A stretch of DNA of 64,000 nt from CAWBXL01 sp963837365 (GTDB taxonomy: Bacteria; Acidobacteriota; Terriglobia; Terriglobales; Acidobacteriaceae). Every line of letters begins with the position of its first letter. Within the stretch, counting starts at the first letter, position 1. Positions 27,873-35,898 of this stretch are shown here, piece after piece. The position numbers were made by a program, and so were the translations under genes. The notes beneath the pieces were generated by a model, which saw only the letters and a program-made list of their open reading frames with translations, searched no databases and was not told the DNA's origin. The DNA lies in NCBI GenBank assembly GCA_963837365.1, contig CAWIMW010000002.1, forward strand, positions 372,001 through 436,000. The letters run 5' to 3'.

Positions 27873-29456
27873 ATGCGTCGCCTATTTGGGCAAAGCAACT
27901 GGTCGCTCGAGTCTCTAACCCCACCTTGGGGGAGTCTAGCCTCGATCTACGCGTACGTTCTGCTCCACGGCCCAGATCCTCTACCGGATGAGTCTCTAGT
28001 CCGCGAAAAGAATAAGTTTGGATGGATCGCAGGGGCATGGGATGGAGTGCTAGGACATGGATGGGAAGGTAAGGATCCGCCGGAACGAGGCTCTGAGATA
28101 TTACTCATGCTGCGCAGTCTTTTGGAGCGATCGGAAAATAGAACATTAGGGACGCTCTATCGCCTAATTTCGGAGGAACCGTTGTTACCTTCTCTCGATT
28201 TTCTTCTCGGGGAAGTGATCGAAGCATTGCCTTCCATCGATCAGGATCGCCTATTGCAAATAGGGCGCTACTTCGCACTCCATTCAGGACATAGAGAAGC
28301 GGTAAAGTTCGGTCTCGCATTAATAGGCATAGTCGGCACGGTGGAGGATCTTGATACGCTGAAAATCCTTGGACGAAATGAGGAGTTTACTTTGTATGCG
28401 GCGGTTGCCATGGCTCACGTCGCAACTGAAGGGGAACAGGCCCTGTGGGATTTGGCAAAAAATGTCACGAATTGGGGCCGCATTCAAACAGTCGAACGTC
28501 TCAAAGAAACTCAGAATCCAGAGATAAAGGCATGGATGTTGCGTGAAGGTTTTCGAAATGGCGTAATGGATGAATATCTTGCTTGCATCTGTGCACGAAC
28601 CGGACGACTGCATGACGCTTTGAAACAGCCGTCCGCCGATGATGCCTTACTTGATGGAGCAGCGGACATTATTCGTGCACTGATTACGGGTGGTCCCGCA
28701 GAGGACATTGACGACTATGCACAGGCCGTAGATGCGTGTGAAGCGTACGTCAATCACGTTTGGTCACGCCAAGTCCTAGGACTTCGACACTTTCTTTCAG
28801 TAGCAAAGTTGAAATGGTTCCTGTCCCAGCCGGACGGATGGAGCGGACGGGAATCTTCGGGATGGAGCTCAAATCGACGTGCGGTGCTAAGTGCAACATG
28901 TGATGAAATCCTCGGTTGGGAAATATGGCGGAGCCGAATCCAACAAGCGCTCGCTTCCGCGGATGAGCAAACCTTTTATGACGGGGATACAGCCGCGGCT
29001 GATCTCAAGATCGATACATGGGAAATTCATTTTGGCCGTGTAAAAGCTGCACCAATGACCTCCTCATCATGGTACCGCCTGATGCAACAAACAGATGATT
29101 CTCGAATTATCAATGTTGTAAGCTTCGCCGAAGTCACACTTCCGCTGGATCAAATTGAAACTGGACCTGGCGACGAAATGGGATTGGGGCAGGAGTTTAG
29201 TCCCCACCAGACACTCGATTGGATACTACAAGATCTAGGCCGTTTTCCTGGCCATGGATGGACATTGATCAAGGCCGGGCTGCGCAGCCCAGTTGTGCGG
29301 AATCGAAATATGGCAATCAAAGCTCTCGCAGCTTGGAAGCGTGAAGCATGGCCTCCTGATGCAGCGCCGTTGCTATTGAAGGCACACGAACTCGAGCCTG
29401 TGGACAGCGTAAAACGTCGTCTACATGATCTCCTTGAGGGTAAAGCGTTGTCATGA
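27873..29456 (+). CDS. Large helical (HEAT-like) protein of unknown function
   Basis: 527 residues, no signal peptide, no membrane segment. It opens MRRLFGQSNWSLESLTPPWG and is mostly predicted helix with repeating Leu/Ala pairs (TLGTLYRLISEEPLLPSLDF, FTLYAAVAMAHVATEGEQAL, VVRNRNMAIKALAAWKREAW), suggesting HEAT-type repeats. WYRLMQQTDDSRIINVVSF and GWTLIKAGLRSPVVRN are distinctive. No catalytic motif is seen. Codon use looks more AT-rich than its neighbours, so it may be an acquired gene. It has no operon partners, lying alone between the cupin remnant and an AraC regulator. Confidence 0.62.
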   Translation: MRRLFGQSNWSLESLTPPWGSLASIYAYVLLHGPDPLPDESLVREKNKFGWIAGAWDGVLGHGWEGKDPPERGSEILLMLRSLLERSENRTLGTLYRLISEEPLLPSLDFLLGEVIEALPSIDQDRLLQIGRYFALHSGHREAVKFGLALIGIVGTVEDLDTLKILGRNEEFTLYAAVAMAHVATEGEQALWDLAKNVTNWGRIQTVERLKETQNPEIKAWMLREGFRNGVMDEYLACICARTGRLHDALKQPSADDALLDGAADIIRALITGGPAEDIDDYAQAVDACEAYVNHVWSRQVLGLRHFLSVAKLKWFLSQPDGWSGRESSGWSSNRRAVLSATCDEILGWEIWRSRIQQALASADEQTFYDGDTAAADLKIDTWEIHFGRVKAAPMTSSSWYRLMQQTDDSRIINVVSFAEVTLPLDQIETGPGDEMGLGQEFSPHQTLDWILQDLGRFPGHGWTLIKAGLRSPVVRNRNMAIKALAAWKREAWPPDAAPLLLKAHELEPVDSVKRRLHDLLEGKALS

Positions 29457-29517
29457 GTTTTTTGCAGCGTGATAAGCACGAGGGAAAATCCTTTGCAAAA
29501 AGAGGTATTCTCGAATC

Positions 29518-30477
29518 GTGAAGACCAACGGCAAAGTCGTATCTCTGCGGCAGGTAGTCAATGAACTGACCCCGATCGAGCCAGCCACCACCAAGCTAGC
29601 CCGCTTGCTAGCCGCCTACGCCCCTTACGACAACAGCTTCGAGCTCCGCATCCCCGGTGTGCACGCGGGACGCTATTCCCATATCAACTCCGAATGCTTT
29701 CATACCTTGCGCGTGCCCTCGCTGTGTATCGCCGCGCAAGGAGCAAAGACCGTCATCGTGGGGAACGAGGTCTACGAATACGACGCCTCGCGCATGATCG
29801 TGTTCTCGGTTGCCCTGCCCATCGCTTCGCAGATTACCCGCGCCAGCCAGTCCGAACCGTACCTTTCTCTCAGGCTGGATCTCGACCCGCACAAGATTGC
29901 CGAGCTGGTGCTAAAGGTCTATCCGCAAGGCCTGCCTCCGGTGCAGGAGAAACACAGGCGCGCGGTTTACGTGACTCCGGTCGACGCAAGCATTGTCAAC
30001 GCCGCAATCCGGCTCATGGAGTGCCTGGGAAGGCCCGGGGACGCTGAACTGCTCGCCCCGCTGGTGATGGATGAAATTCTGATCCGTCTACTGCGCAGCC
30101 CGATTGGTGTGCGCGTGGCGCAAATGGGTTTTGCCGAGTCCAGCGTGCACCGCATCACGAAGGCCATTTCCTGGCTGCGCGCCAACTACTCTCAACCCAT
30201 CAAGATCGAAGACCTGGCCGAGATGGTGCACATGAGTACGTCTTCTTTTCACGAGCACTTCAAGTCGGTCACTTCGATGAGCCCGCTGCACTATCAAAAG
30301 GTGCTGCGACTCCAGGAAGCGAGGCGCCTTATGATGTCGGCGATGATGGATGCAGGCAGTGCGAGCCAGCGCGTGGGTTATCTCAGCGCTTCGCAGTTCA
30401 GCAGAGAATACAGCCGCTTCTTCGGAACCGCGCCGATCAAGGACATCTCAAGATTGCGCCAAGAGGCTGGAGCGTAG
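29518..30477 (+). CDS. AraC-family transcriptional regulator with AraC_N-type domain
   Basis: 319 residues from a GTG start preceded by an AGAGGT-like site. The N-terminal cupin-like domain (HTLRVPSLCIAAQGAKTVIVGNE) matches the AraC_N type found in regulators of oxidoreductase genes. The C-terminal domain has two helix-turn-helix motifs: KIEDLAEMVHMSTSSFHEHFK near 236 and SASQRVGYLSASQFSREYSRFFG near 280. The target may be the aldo/keto reductase group upstream, since such regulators often sit near their targets, but no shared operator was found. Confidence 0.87.
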   Translation: MKTNGKVVSLRQVVNELTPIEPATTKLARLLAAYAPYDNSFELRIPGVHAGRYSHINSECFHTLRVPSLCIAAQGAKTVIVGNEVYEYDASRMIVFSVALPIASQITRASQSEPYLSLRLDLDPHKIAELVLKVYPQGLPPVQEKHRRAVYVTPVDASIVNAAIRLMECLGRPGDAELLAPLVMDEILIRLLRSPIGVRVAQMGFAESSVHRITKAISWLRANYSQPIKIEDLAEMVHMSTSSFHEHFKSVTSMSPLHYQKVLRLQEARRLMMSAMMDAGSASQRVGYLSASQFSREYSRFFGTAPIKDISRLRQEAGA

Positions 30478-30507
30478 GTCGCACAACTCTGCTGATTGTT
30501 AGATTAC

Positions 30508-31656
30508 TTACCCGAATATATCCTTCACCTTCCCCAGCAGGGTCCGGCGTTCGGGCTTGTTTTCCACGCGAATCGTGCCCTCAAGCTCCTGTAGCAGTTC
30601 TTTCTGCCGTTTGTTGAGCTTAGATGGCGTCTGCACCCGGACCTCAACATAGAGATCTCCTTTGCCCCGGCTGTTCAACACCGGGACACCCTTACCCCGA
30701 ATGCGCAAGGTGGTCCCGGACTGCGCGGCTTCTGGCACTTTGAGAACGTGATCGCCCTCGAGAGTGGGTACGGTAATCTCCGCACCCAGAGCCGCCTGAG
30801 TGAAGGATATCGGCACCACGCAATGCAGATCGTTGCCTTCACGTTCGAAGAACGGATGCTCTTTGACGTGCAGCACAACGTAGAGATCACCAGCCGGGCC
30901 GCCGTGCACGCCTCCCTCGCCTAGTCCCGCGAAGCGGATGCGGGTTCCATCTTCCACTCCGGCCGGGACTTTGGCATCAATACTTTTTTGCCGCAGCATC
31001 CGGCCTTCGCCTTTGCACTTCGGGCAGGGATCGGTGATTACCGAACCAGTCCCCTGGCAGGTCGGACAAGTACGCGCAATGCTGAAGAAGCCCTGCTGAT
31101 AGCGGACCTGTCCCTGCCCATTACAGGAGCGGCAGGTGACCGGAGCTTTTCCCGGAGCGGCGCCCGATCCATGGCAGCCTTCGCAGGTCTCATGGTGGCG
31201 GATCGTTACCGTCTTTTCTGTTCCGAACACTGCTTCTTCAAAATCCAGTTCAATATCTTCGCGAAGGTCAGCGCCTCGCTGGGCTCGGCTGCGGCGCTGG
31301 CCTCGGCCTCCGAAAAGATCGCTGAAGCCGAAAAAATCCCCGAAGATATCGCTAAGGTCCTGGAAGGAGGAGGGATCGAACCCACCACCGGCGTTGCCGC
31401 CGAGCCCTGCGTGGCCGAAGCGGTCGTAGACCGAACGCTTCTCGCCATCGGCGAGCACGGCATAGGCTTCGCTGCATTCCTTGAATTTTTCTTCGGCGTC
31501 GGGATTGTTGGGATTACGGTCAGGATGGTGCTGCATCGCCAGCTTGCGGTAGGCGCTCTTGATCTCCTGGTCGGAGGCGCCGCGCGCCACCCCGAGTATC
31601 TCGTAGTAATCGCGTTTTACGTTGCTGGCCAGAATAGTTTTCCCCTCATTTGTCAT
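30508..31656 (-). CDS. dnaJ: Chaperone protein DnaJ
   Basis: 382 residues with all type I DnaJ parts. The J domain has HHPDRNP near 42 and a Gly/Phe-rich stretch follows (GNAGGGFDPSSFQDLSDIFGDFFGF). The zinc region has four CxxCxGxG motifs (CEGCHGSG, CRSCNGQG, CPTCQGTG, CPKCKGEG), then the substrate-binding C terminus. It stimulates the DnaK ATPase and delivers unfolded proteins. The first ten or so residues (MTNEGKTILA) are unusual, and the ATG itself lies in the border of an inserted repeat, so the ancestral start was probably lost or lies a little downstream. Confidence 0.95.
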   Translation of the reverse strand: MTNEGKTILASNVKRDYYEILGVARGASDQEIKSAYRKLAMQHHPDRNPNNPDAEEKFKECSEAYAVLADGEKRSVYDRFGHAGLGGNAGGGFDPSSFQDLSDIFGDFFGFSDLFGGRGQRRSRAQRGADLREDIELDFEEAVFGTEKTVTIRHHETCEGCHGSGAAPGKAPVTCRSCNGQGQVRYQQGFFSIARTCPTCQGTGSVITDPCPKCKGEGRMLRQKSIDAKVPAGVEDGTRIRFAGLGEGGVHGGPAGDLYVVLHVKEHPFFEREGNDLHCVVPISFTQAALGAEITVPTLEGDHVLKVPEAAQSGTTLRIRGKGVPVLNSRGKGDLYVEVRVQTPSKLNKRQKELLQELEGTIRVENKPERRTLLGKVKDIFG

Positions 31657-31770
31657 TCCGACGGTGAGCGAAGCGAAGAGGAGGAATCTGCTTTTTCACT
31701 ATCCAGGAAAACAGGTTCCTCCTTGTCCCCTTCGGCTCTCGCTCGGGGGCCTCGTTGGAATGACAAATCA
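31647..31770. repeat. Dispersed hairpin repeat (CATTTGTCATTCC family) between grpE and dnaJ
   Basis: The ends CATTTGTCATTCC and GGAATGACAAATCA are inverted. The inner parts (AGGAGGAATCTGC and ACAGGTTCCTCCT) can also pair. A second copy lies at 37601-37741. One border supplies the dnaJ start codon and the other meets the grpE stop codon. Confidence 0.8.
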
Positions 31771-32337
31771 TTTTGTGTTGCGCGCCACCCGCACCATCGC
31801 TGGGCGCAGCAGCCGGTCTTTCAACTTGTAGCCTCGTTGCAGCTCGTCTATCACGTGCTGGTCTTCGGTTTCGTCGGTATCAACCATTTCGATCGCCTCA
31901 TGAAAGCGCGGATCGAACGGTTCCCCCTTGGCCGGAACCGGACGCAGCCCCAGTTTCCCCAATGCATCGTGCAACTGCCGATTGATCAGCTCTATACCCG
32001 CCCTCAACTCCGATTTCTCAGACGATGTCTGCAAGGCCCGGTCAAAGCTGTCAATGACCGGCAGCAAACTCTTAAGAGCGTCGGTCAACGCGAAATCACG
32101 GAAATCCTGCTGTTCGCGCGCAGCACGCTTGCGGGCATTTTCAAACTCAGCCTGTAAACGGGCCAGGCGGTCCACCAGGGAATCCCGCTCCGCGCGCAGC
32201 TTTCCCAATTCTCCATCTCCCTGAGCGACGGCGGGCTGAACTACAGATCCGCTATTCTCGGAGGTGTCCTCCGCAGCCGGCAGCTCGTGCTCTACATCCA
32301 TTTCCTCAGGTTCAGTTCTTCCCTTGGTTCTCGACAT
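31768..32337 (-). CDS. grpE: Nucleotide exchange factor GrpE
   Basis: 189 residues. An acidic, disordered N-terminal stretch is followed by the long dimerisation helix (about 45-90: LRAERDSLVDRLARLQAEFENARKR). The four-helix and beta domains follow, with GKLGLRPVPAKGEPFDPRFHEA near 135-155 and a final VRVARNTK. It exchanges ADP for ATP on DnaK. It starts nine bases after hrcA, in the same heat-shock operon under CIRCE control. Confidence 0.94.
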   Translation of the reverse strand: MSRTKGRTEPEEMDVEHELPAAEDTSENSGSVVQPAVAQGDGELGKLRAERDSLVDRLARLQAEFENARKRAAREQQDFRDFALTDALKSLLPVIDSFDRALQTSSEKSELRAGIELINRQLHDALGKLGLRPVPAKGEPFDPRFHEAIEMVDTDETEDQHVIDELQRGYKLKDRLLRPAMVRVARNTK

Positions 32338-32346
32338 AAATCTTAG

Positions 32347-33387
32347 TTACTCCGACTCATTCAGAACTTTGTCGAACATGCGTGCGATGTAGGAAACCGC
32401 AGTCATGGCATGCTGATAGTCAATCCGCGTAGGGCCGATCACGGCCAGCGAACCCATGACTTCCCCGCCCACTCGCGCAGGTGCGCCGATCAGCACAAAA
32501 TTCCGCATCGAGGGCATGGCTTCATCCAGGCCAATCACGACTCGCACAGCTTCCTGCCTGGTATCGAGGTACGCCCCAAGCAGTTCGACAATCTTCTGCT
32601 TTTCTTCCAGTGTCTTTAACAGCTCCTGCAAACGCTGGCGGTCCTGCTCGCCGGTCACCAGGTTGGCCGCACCTTCGACGAAGACGACTTGCGTACCCTC
32701 ATCGCTGGCCAAAGCACCCTGGCGATAAAGCTGCTCGACCGACGTCATCAGCCGGTCATACTCGCTGCGTTCCTGCTCAAGGCGGCGGGCAAGCTCACTG
32801 CGCATGGCTTCCATGGTCCAGCCGCGAAAGTTCTCGTTGATATACCGCGCCGCGATGTCCAATTCCGCTTGCGGCAAATCCATGCGCAACACCCGGTCAC
32901 GAACCACGCCGGAGCGAGTCACCAACACCGCCAAAACTTTTTGATCGCCCAAGCGGGAGAAATACACATGCTCCAGAGCATTTTTTTGCCCTCCCACCGC
33001 GACTGCCACGCCAACATTGCGCGAGATCAGCGAAAGCACATGAGAAGTCCGCTCCAGGAATTCCTGCGGATCAGAAATCCCCGCCAGCGAGCCTTGAATA
33101 ATGTTTTCGTTCTCGTGCGAAAGCCGCGCCGTCCCTGTCAGTTGTTCGACGTAATAGCGATAGGCTTCCGTCGTGGGAATTCTTCCTGCGGAAGTATGCG
33201 GCTGCTCCAAAAATCCAGCATCCGACAAATCAGCCATCACGTTGCGAATCGAAGCCGGGCTTAACCCCTCGCTATTGGCACGCGACAGCGTGCGCGACCC
33301 CACCGGCTCGCCGGTAGCAATAAAGGTCTCGACCACCGCGGTCAGGACTTCGCGTTCCCGAGTTCCAATTGGCTGGCCAGACTGCAT
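32347..33387 (-). CDS. hrcA: Heat-inducible transcription repressor HrcA
   Basis: 346 residues. The winged-helix DNA-binding domain is at the N terminus (REREVLTAVVETFIATGEPVG, then LSPASIRNVMADLSDAGFLEQPHTSAGRIPT). A GAF-like central domain and the C-terminal segment (GPTRIDYQHAMTAVSYIARMF) complete the family pattern. It binds the CIRCE element and represses chaperone genes until heat or loss of GroEL releases it. CIRCE lies about 130 bases upstream, so the operon is autoregulated. Confidence 0.96.
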   Translation of the reverse strand: MQSGQPIGTREREVLTAVVETFIATGEPVGSRTLSRANSEGLSPASIRNVMADLSDAGFLEQPHTSAGRIPTTEAYRYYVEQLTGTARLSHENENIIQGSLAGISDPQEFLERTSHVLSLISRNVGVAVAVGGQKNALEHVYFSRLGDQKVLAVLVTRSGVVRDRVLRMDLPQAELDIAARYINENFRGWTMEAMRSELARRLEQERSEYDRLMTSVEQLYRQGALASDEGTQVVFVEGAANLVTGEQDRQRLQELLKTLEEKQKIVELLGAYLDTRQEAVRVVIGLDEAMPSMRNFVLIGAPARVGGEVMGSLAVIGPTRIDYQHAMTAVSYIARMFDKVLNESE

Positions 33388-33486
33388 ATATAGTTAGATT
33401 ATCCTCGCGGACAAACCGATTGAAGGGCCGTAACTTGATACAATAAAAAGACTTAATAAAACCGCAGTATTAAAGTCCCTTTTTGA

Positions 33487-33515
33487 ATTCTAGGAACACG
33501 CCCACTCTGTGTCAA
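33487..33515 (-). promoter_or_regulatory. Sigma70 promoter of hrcA-grpE-dnaJ
   Basis: Minus-strand TTGACA (33515-33510), 17-base spacer, TAGAAT (33492-33487). It is a near-consensus vegetative promoter. The HrcA operator lies just three bases upstream of the -35 hexamer. Confidence 0.75.
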
Positions 33516-33518
33516 GCA

Positions 33519-33545
33519 TTAGCACTCCGGGTGCCAGAATGCTAA
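33519..33545. promoter_or_regulatory. CIRCE operator (HrcA binding site)
   Basis: TTAGCACTC (33519-33527), nine-base spacer, GAATGCTAA (33537-33545). This matches the CIRCE inverted repeat TTAGCACTC-N9-GAGTGCTAA with one mismatch in the second arm. Confidence 0.93.
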
Positions 33546-33597
33546 TCACCGGGTACTGGGTGACCGTTTGGGTTTCTCTGCGCCCTTTGCGGCCTTT

Positions 33598-33675
33598 CTC
33601 TGCGATCTCCGCGGTTTAAGATTTTGGCCTTCAGTCGCGCGGCAAGAAAAGCAATGAACCGCCGAGGTCGCAGAG
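33598..33675. repeat. Imperfect inverted repeat (CTCTGCG...CGGTT)
   Basis: CTCTGCGATCTCCGCGGTT at 33598-33616 is nearly complementary to AACCGCCGAGGTCGCAGAG at 33657-33675. It lies between the mrp stop codon and the hrcA promoter and resembles the dispersed CTCTGTG-type repeats. Confidence 0.55.
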
Positions 33676-33682
33676 AACGCCG

Positions 33683-34561
33683 CTACTGAATTTGAATCAC
33701 ACCCTGGGGAGCGCTGGCCTCGATCTCATCCACGCGGGTCACAACTTTGCGGGTGAAATCATAGAGCGATTTGGCATGATCTGACTCCACTCCTTCCAGC
33801 ACCGTAGGGCTGCCGTTGTCACTGGCGCGGCGAATCTCAGGATCAAGCTCGATGCTGCCCAGAAATGGGACTTCGAATTGTGCGGCGGTCTTCTCCGCGC
33901 CTCCGCGGGAAAAGATGTCTACCTCGTGCTTGCAATGGGGGCAGACAAAGTAGCTCATGTTCTCCACCACCCCGATCAAGTCCACCTTCATCTGGCGGAA
34001 CATCTCGATGGCTTTGCGCGCGTCCTGAAGCGATACATCCGATGGCGTAGAGACCACAATCGCGCCAGTAAGCGGAACCGTCTGAATCAGCGACAGCGCG
34101 ACATCACCGGTGCCGGGAGGCAGATCCACCACCAGATAATCCAGTACACCCCACTGCACCGAGCCTAAGAACTGCCGAATAATTGAATGCAGCATCGGCC
34201 CACGCCAGATCACCGGCTTATCGCCTGGATTCAGGAATCCGACAGAAATCACTTTCAGCCCGTGCGCCTGCATGGGCTCAATTTTGTTATCAGCATTGGC
34301 TTGCGGCTGACCGGAGGCGCCGAGCATCAGCGGGACATTTGGCCCGTAAACATCGGCATCCAGCAGGCCGACTTTGTAGCCCAGTTTGGTCAGCGCCACC
34401 GCCAGGTTCACTGCAATGGTGGTCTTCCCTACCCCACCCTTGCCGGAGCCGACGGCGATAATCGAGTCCACCCCGGGGATAGCCTGAGGCCCTGGAGGTT
34501 GCTGACCGGGATGATGCGTATGTGTGCTCAAAGGAATACCTTTCCGATCGTTTTTCGTCAC
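33683..34561 (-). CDS. Mrp/ApbC-type iron-sulfur carrier ATPase
   Basis: 292 residues from a GTG; the TTG at 34531 has a better ribosome site (GGAAAGG) and is an alternative. The deviant P-loop GSGKGGVGKTTIAVNLA is near 38, with LLDADVYGPNVP near 67 and the metal-binding pair CPHC near 208. The protein belongs to the Mrp/NBP35 family of dimeric ATPases that hold and transfer Fe-S clusters. The N-terminal MIP18/DUF59 domain found in many bacterial Mrp proteins is missing; a His/Pro-rich tail (THTHHPGQQPPGPQ) takes its place. Confidence 0.93.
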   Translation of the reverse strand: MTKNDRKGIPLSTHTHHPGQQPPGPQAIPGVDSIIAVGSGKGGVGKTTIAVNLAVALTKLGYKVGLLDADVYGPNVPLMLGASGQPQANADNKIEPMQAHGLKVISVGFLNPGDKPVIWRGPMLHSIIRQFLGSVQWGVLDYLVVDLPPGTGDVALSLIQTVPLTGAIVVSTPSDVSLQDARKAIEMFRQMKVDLIGVVENMSYFVCPHCKHEVDIFSRGGAEKTAAQFEVPFLGSIELDPEIRRASDNGSPTVLEGVESDHAKSLYDFTRKVVTRVDEIEASAPQGVIQIQ

Positions 34562-34586
34562 TTCAGATTATATAGGTAGCATTTCC

Positions 34587-34640
34587 TGTGTGGAGACGGG
34601 GCTTGCCCCGTCAGGCGGGACAAGTCCCGCCTCCACACTT
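34587..34640. repeat. Compound hairpin repeat (TGTGTGGAG family)
   Basis: Outer arms TGTGTGGAG and CTCCACAC enclose two inner stems (CGGGGC...GCCCCG and GCGGGAC...GTCCCGC), a cloverleaf-like layout. A diverged copy is at 42029-42086. Confidence 0.7.
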
Positions 34641-34644
34641 GAGG

Positions 34645-35631
34645 CTATTGCGGACGCTTCTGTAGTTCGGGCTCTTTCTCCGTAGCTGCGTCGGGAGTCA
34701 CCGAAGCATCCGGCTTGGTCACCTGCATATTCGGCGGAGCCGCAGGATTCACTCCAAAATCCCACACGTACAGATTCATGCCTTCTTTGCCCAGCATTTC
34801 CGCCACTGCGTACTCTCCCGGTTGAAGCGGCTCTTTGGGAGTGACCTTGATCCATCCCCCGGTCAGCTTCTCGGCAGTAGTGGGGATCAAGTTCTGCTGC
34901 TGAGTAACCTTGCCATAGACCGCAATCTTGATCGCCCCGATAACACGCTTTTTGTCTTTGGATTGCACCTGTGCGCCAACAATTTTGAAGCGGTCCCAGG
35001 GCTGTTCCGCCTCTTGCGGTTGGTTGGTGGCTGCGCCCTGGTCGGGTGGCTGCACGTTTATATAGATTGCTGGCAAAGTAGCATGCGCTTGCACTTTGGC
35101 GTGAGGTCCGGGCAATTCAATGGTCTGCTTGGCGCTCGCCAGCGGATTGATCGCAGCCCGCAGAATATTGCTTTTCCGGTTGCTGTTGATCTCCCCACCA
35201 TTCTGCTCGATCTCCACCAGTTGCGGCTGTCCCTGGTAAGTGTCGAGAAGCGCCACGCTGCTGTACTCCGACAGCCGTAAGCCCGGAGCGACCAGCGGAG
35301 TCTTGGCCTCCTCTGCTTTTCGCTCAGCTTCCAGTTGCTTATCGAATTCCACTGCCTCCGGCGGAGGCGCGCCGTTGGCCCGATCTTTCTCGTATTTTTC
35401 GGTGGCATCCCAGTCCACCATGGACTTGGGCACATCCTCCCACTCTCCGCGCTCGGCGCTTAGGTAGTGGACGCGGTCGCCTTTGATTTCATACTTGACC
35501 GCCAATTGATAGGAGCCATCTTTGAGGATGAGGCGCTTGGCCAGCTGCTGTGCGGGAGTGGGCAAAGCCATCAACAATAGCAAGGCTGCCAGCGAGCATA
35601 TCCTGGATCGAATTTGCCAGTGCCCATCCAC
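34645..35631 (-). CDS. Secreted protein of unknown function
   Basis: 328 residues from a GTG with GGGAGACC ribosome site. The signal peptide ends near PTPAQQ (residue 29). The mature part begins LAKRLILKDGSYQLAVKYEIKGDRVHYLSAERGEWEDVP, a beta-rich opening that appears in several acidobacterial secreted proteins. A charged linker follows, then a second beta-rich domain (about 205-300: GGWIKVTPKEPLQPGEYAV). No catalytic motif is recognised. The C-terminal tail is Pro/Glu/Thr-rich. It probably works in the periplasm or at the cell surface. Confidence 0.62.
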   Translation of the reverse strand: MDGHWQIRSRICSLAALLLLMALPTPAQQLAKRLILKDGSYQLAVKYEIKGDRVHYLSAERGEWEDVPKSMVDWDATEKYEKDRANGAPPPEAVEFDKQLEAERKAEEAKTPLVAPGLRLSEYSSVALLDTYQGQPQLVEIEQNGGEINSNRKSNILRAAINPLASAKQTIELPGPHAKVQAHATLPAIYINVQPPDQGAATNQPQEAEQPWDRFKIVGAQVQSKDKKRVIGAIKIAVYGKVTQQQNLIPTTAEKLTGGWIKVTPKEPLQPGEYAVAEMLGKEGMNLYVWDFGVNPAAPPNMQVTKPDASVTPDAATEKEPELQKRPQ

Positions 35632-35703
35632 AATAGGTCTCCCTTTATTTTAGATGCGATATCAACCTAAGAACAGGAGGAACATGAAACCCCTAAAAAG
35701 CGC

Positions 35704-35765
35704 TAACCACCGAGGATTACAGACCACCTTGTGCTTTCTCTGTGAGACTCTGTGCCCCCGGTTAA
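35704..35765. repeat. Dispersed repeat (CTCTGTG family), partial copy
   Basis: AACCACCGAGGATTACAGA and TTTCTCTGTGAGACTCTGTG match the arms of the repeats at 26704-26800 and 54521-54594. The remaining bases up to pyrG (35766-35898) show no gene. Confidence 0.5.
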
Positions 35766-35898
35766 AGCGCTTGGGCCGATCAATATTCCAAAATCGACGT
35801 ATCCAGAAAATCCATTTCCTTTCTCTGCATTCTCTGCCATAATTGTTTGTGCACGCCAGCCTGCACCAATTTCAAAAACAACTTAGAGCGAGGAACCG

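Noticed and set aside
30988..32157. 389-codon open frame antisense to dnaJ and grpE
   Set aside because: It spans two conserved genes and the repeat between them; the product has no protein-like pattern.
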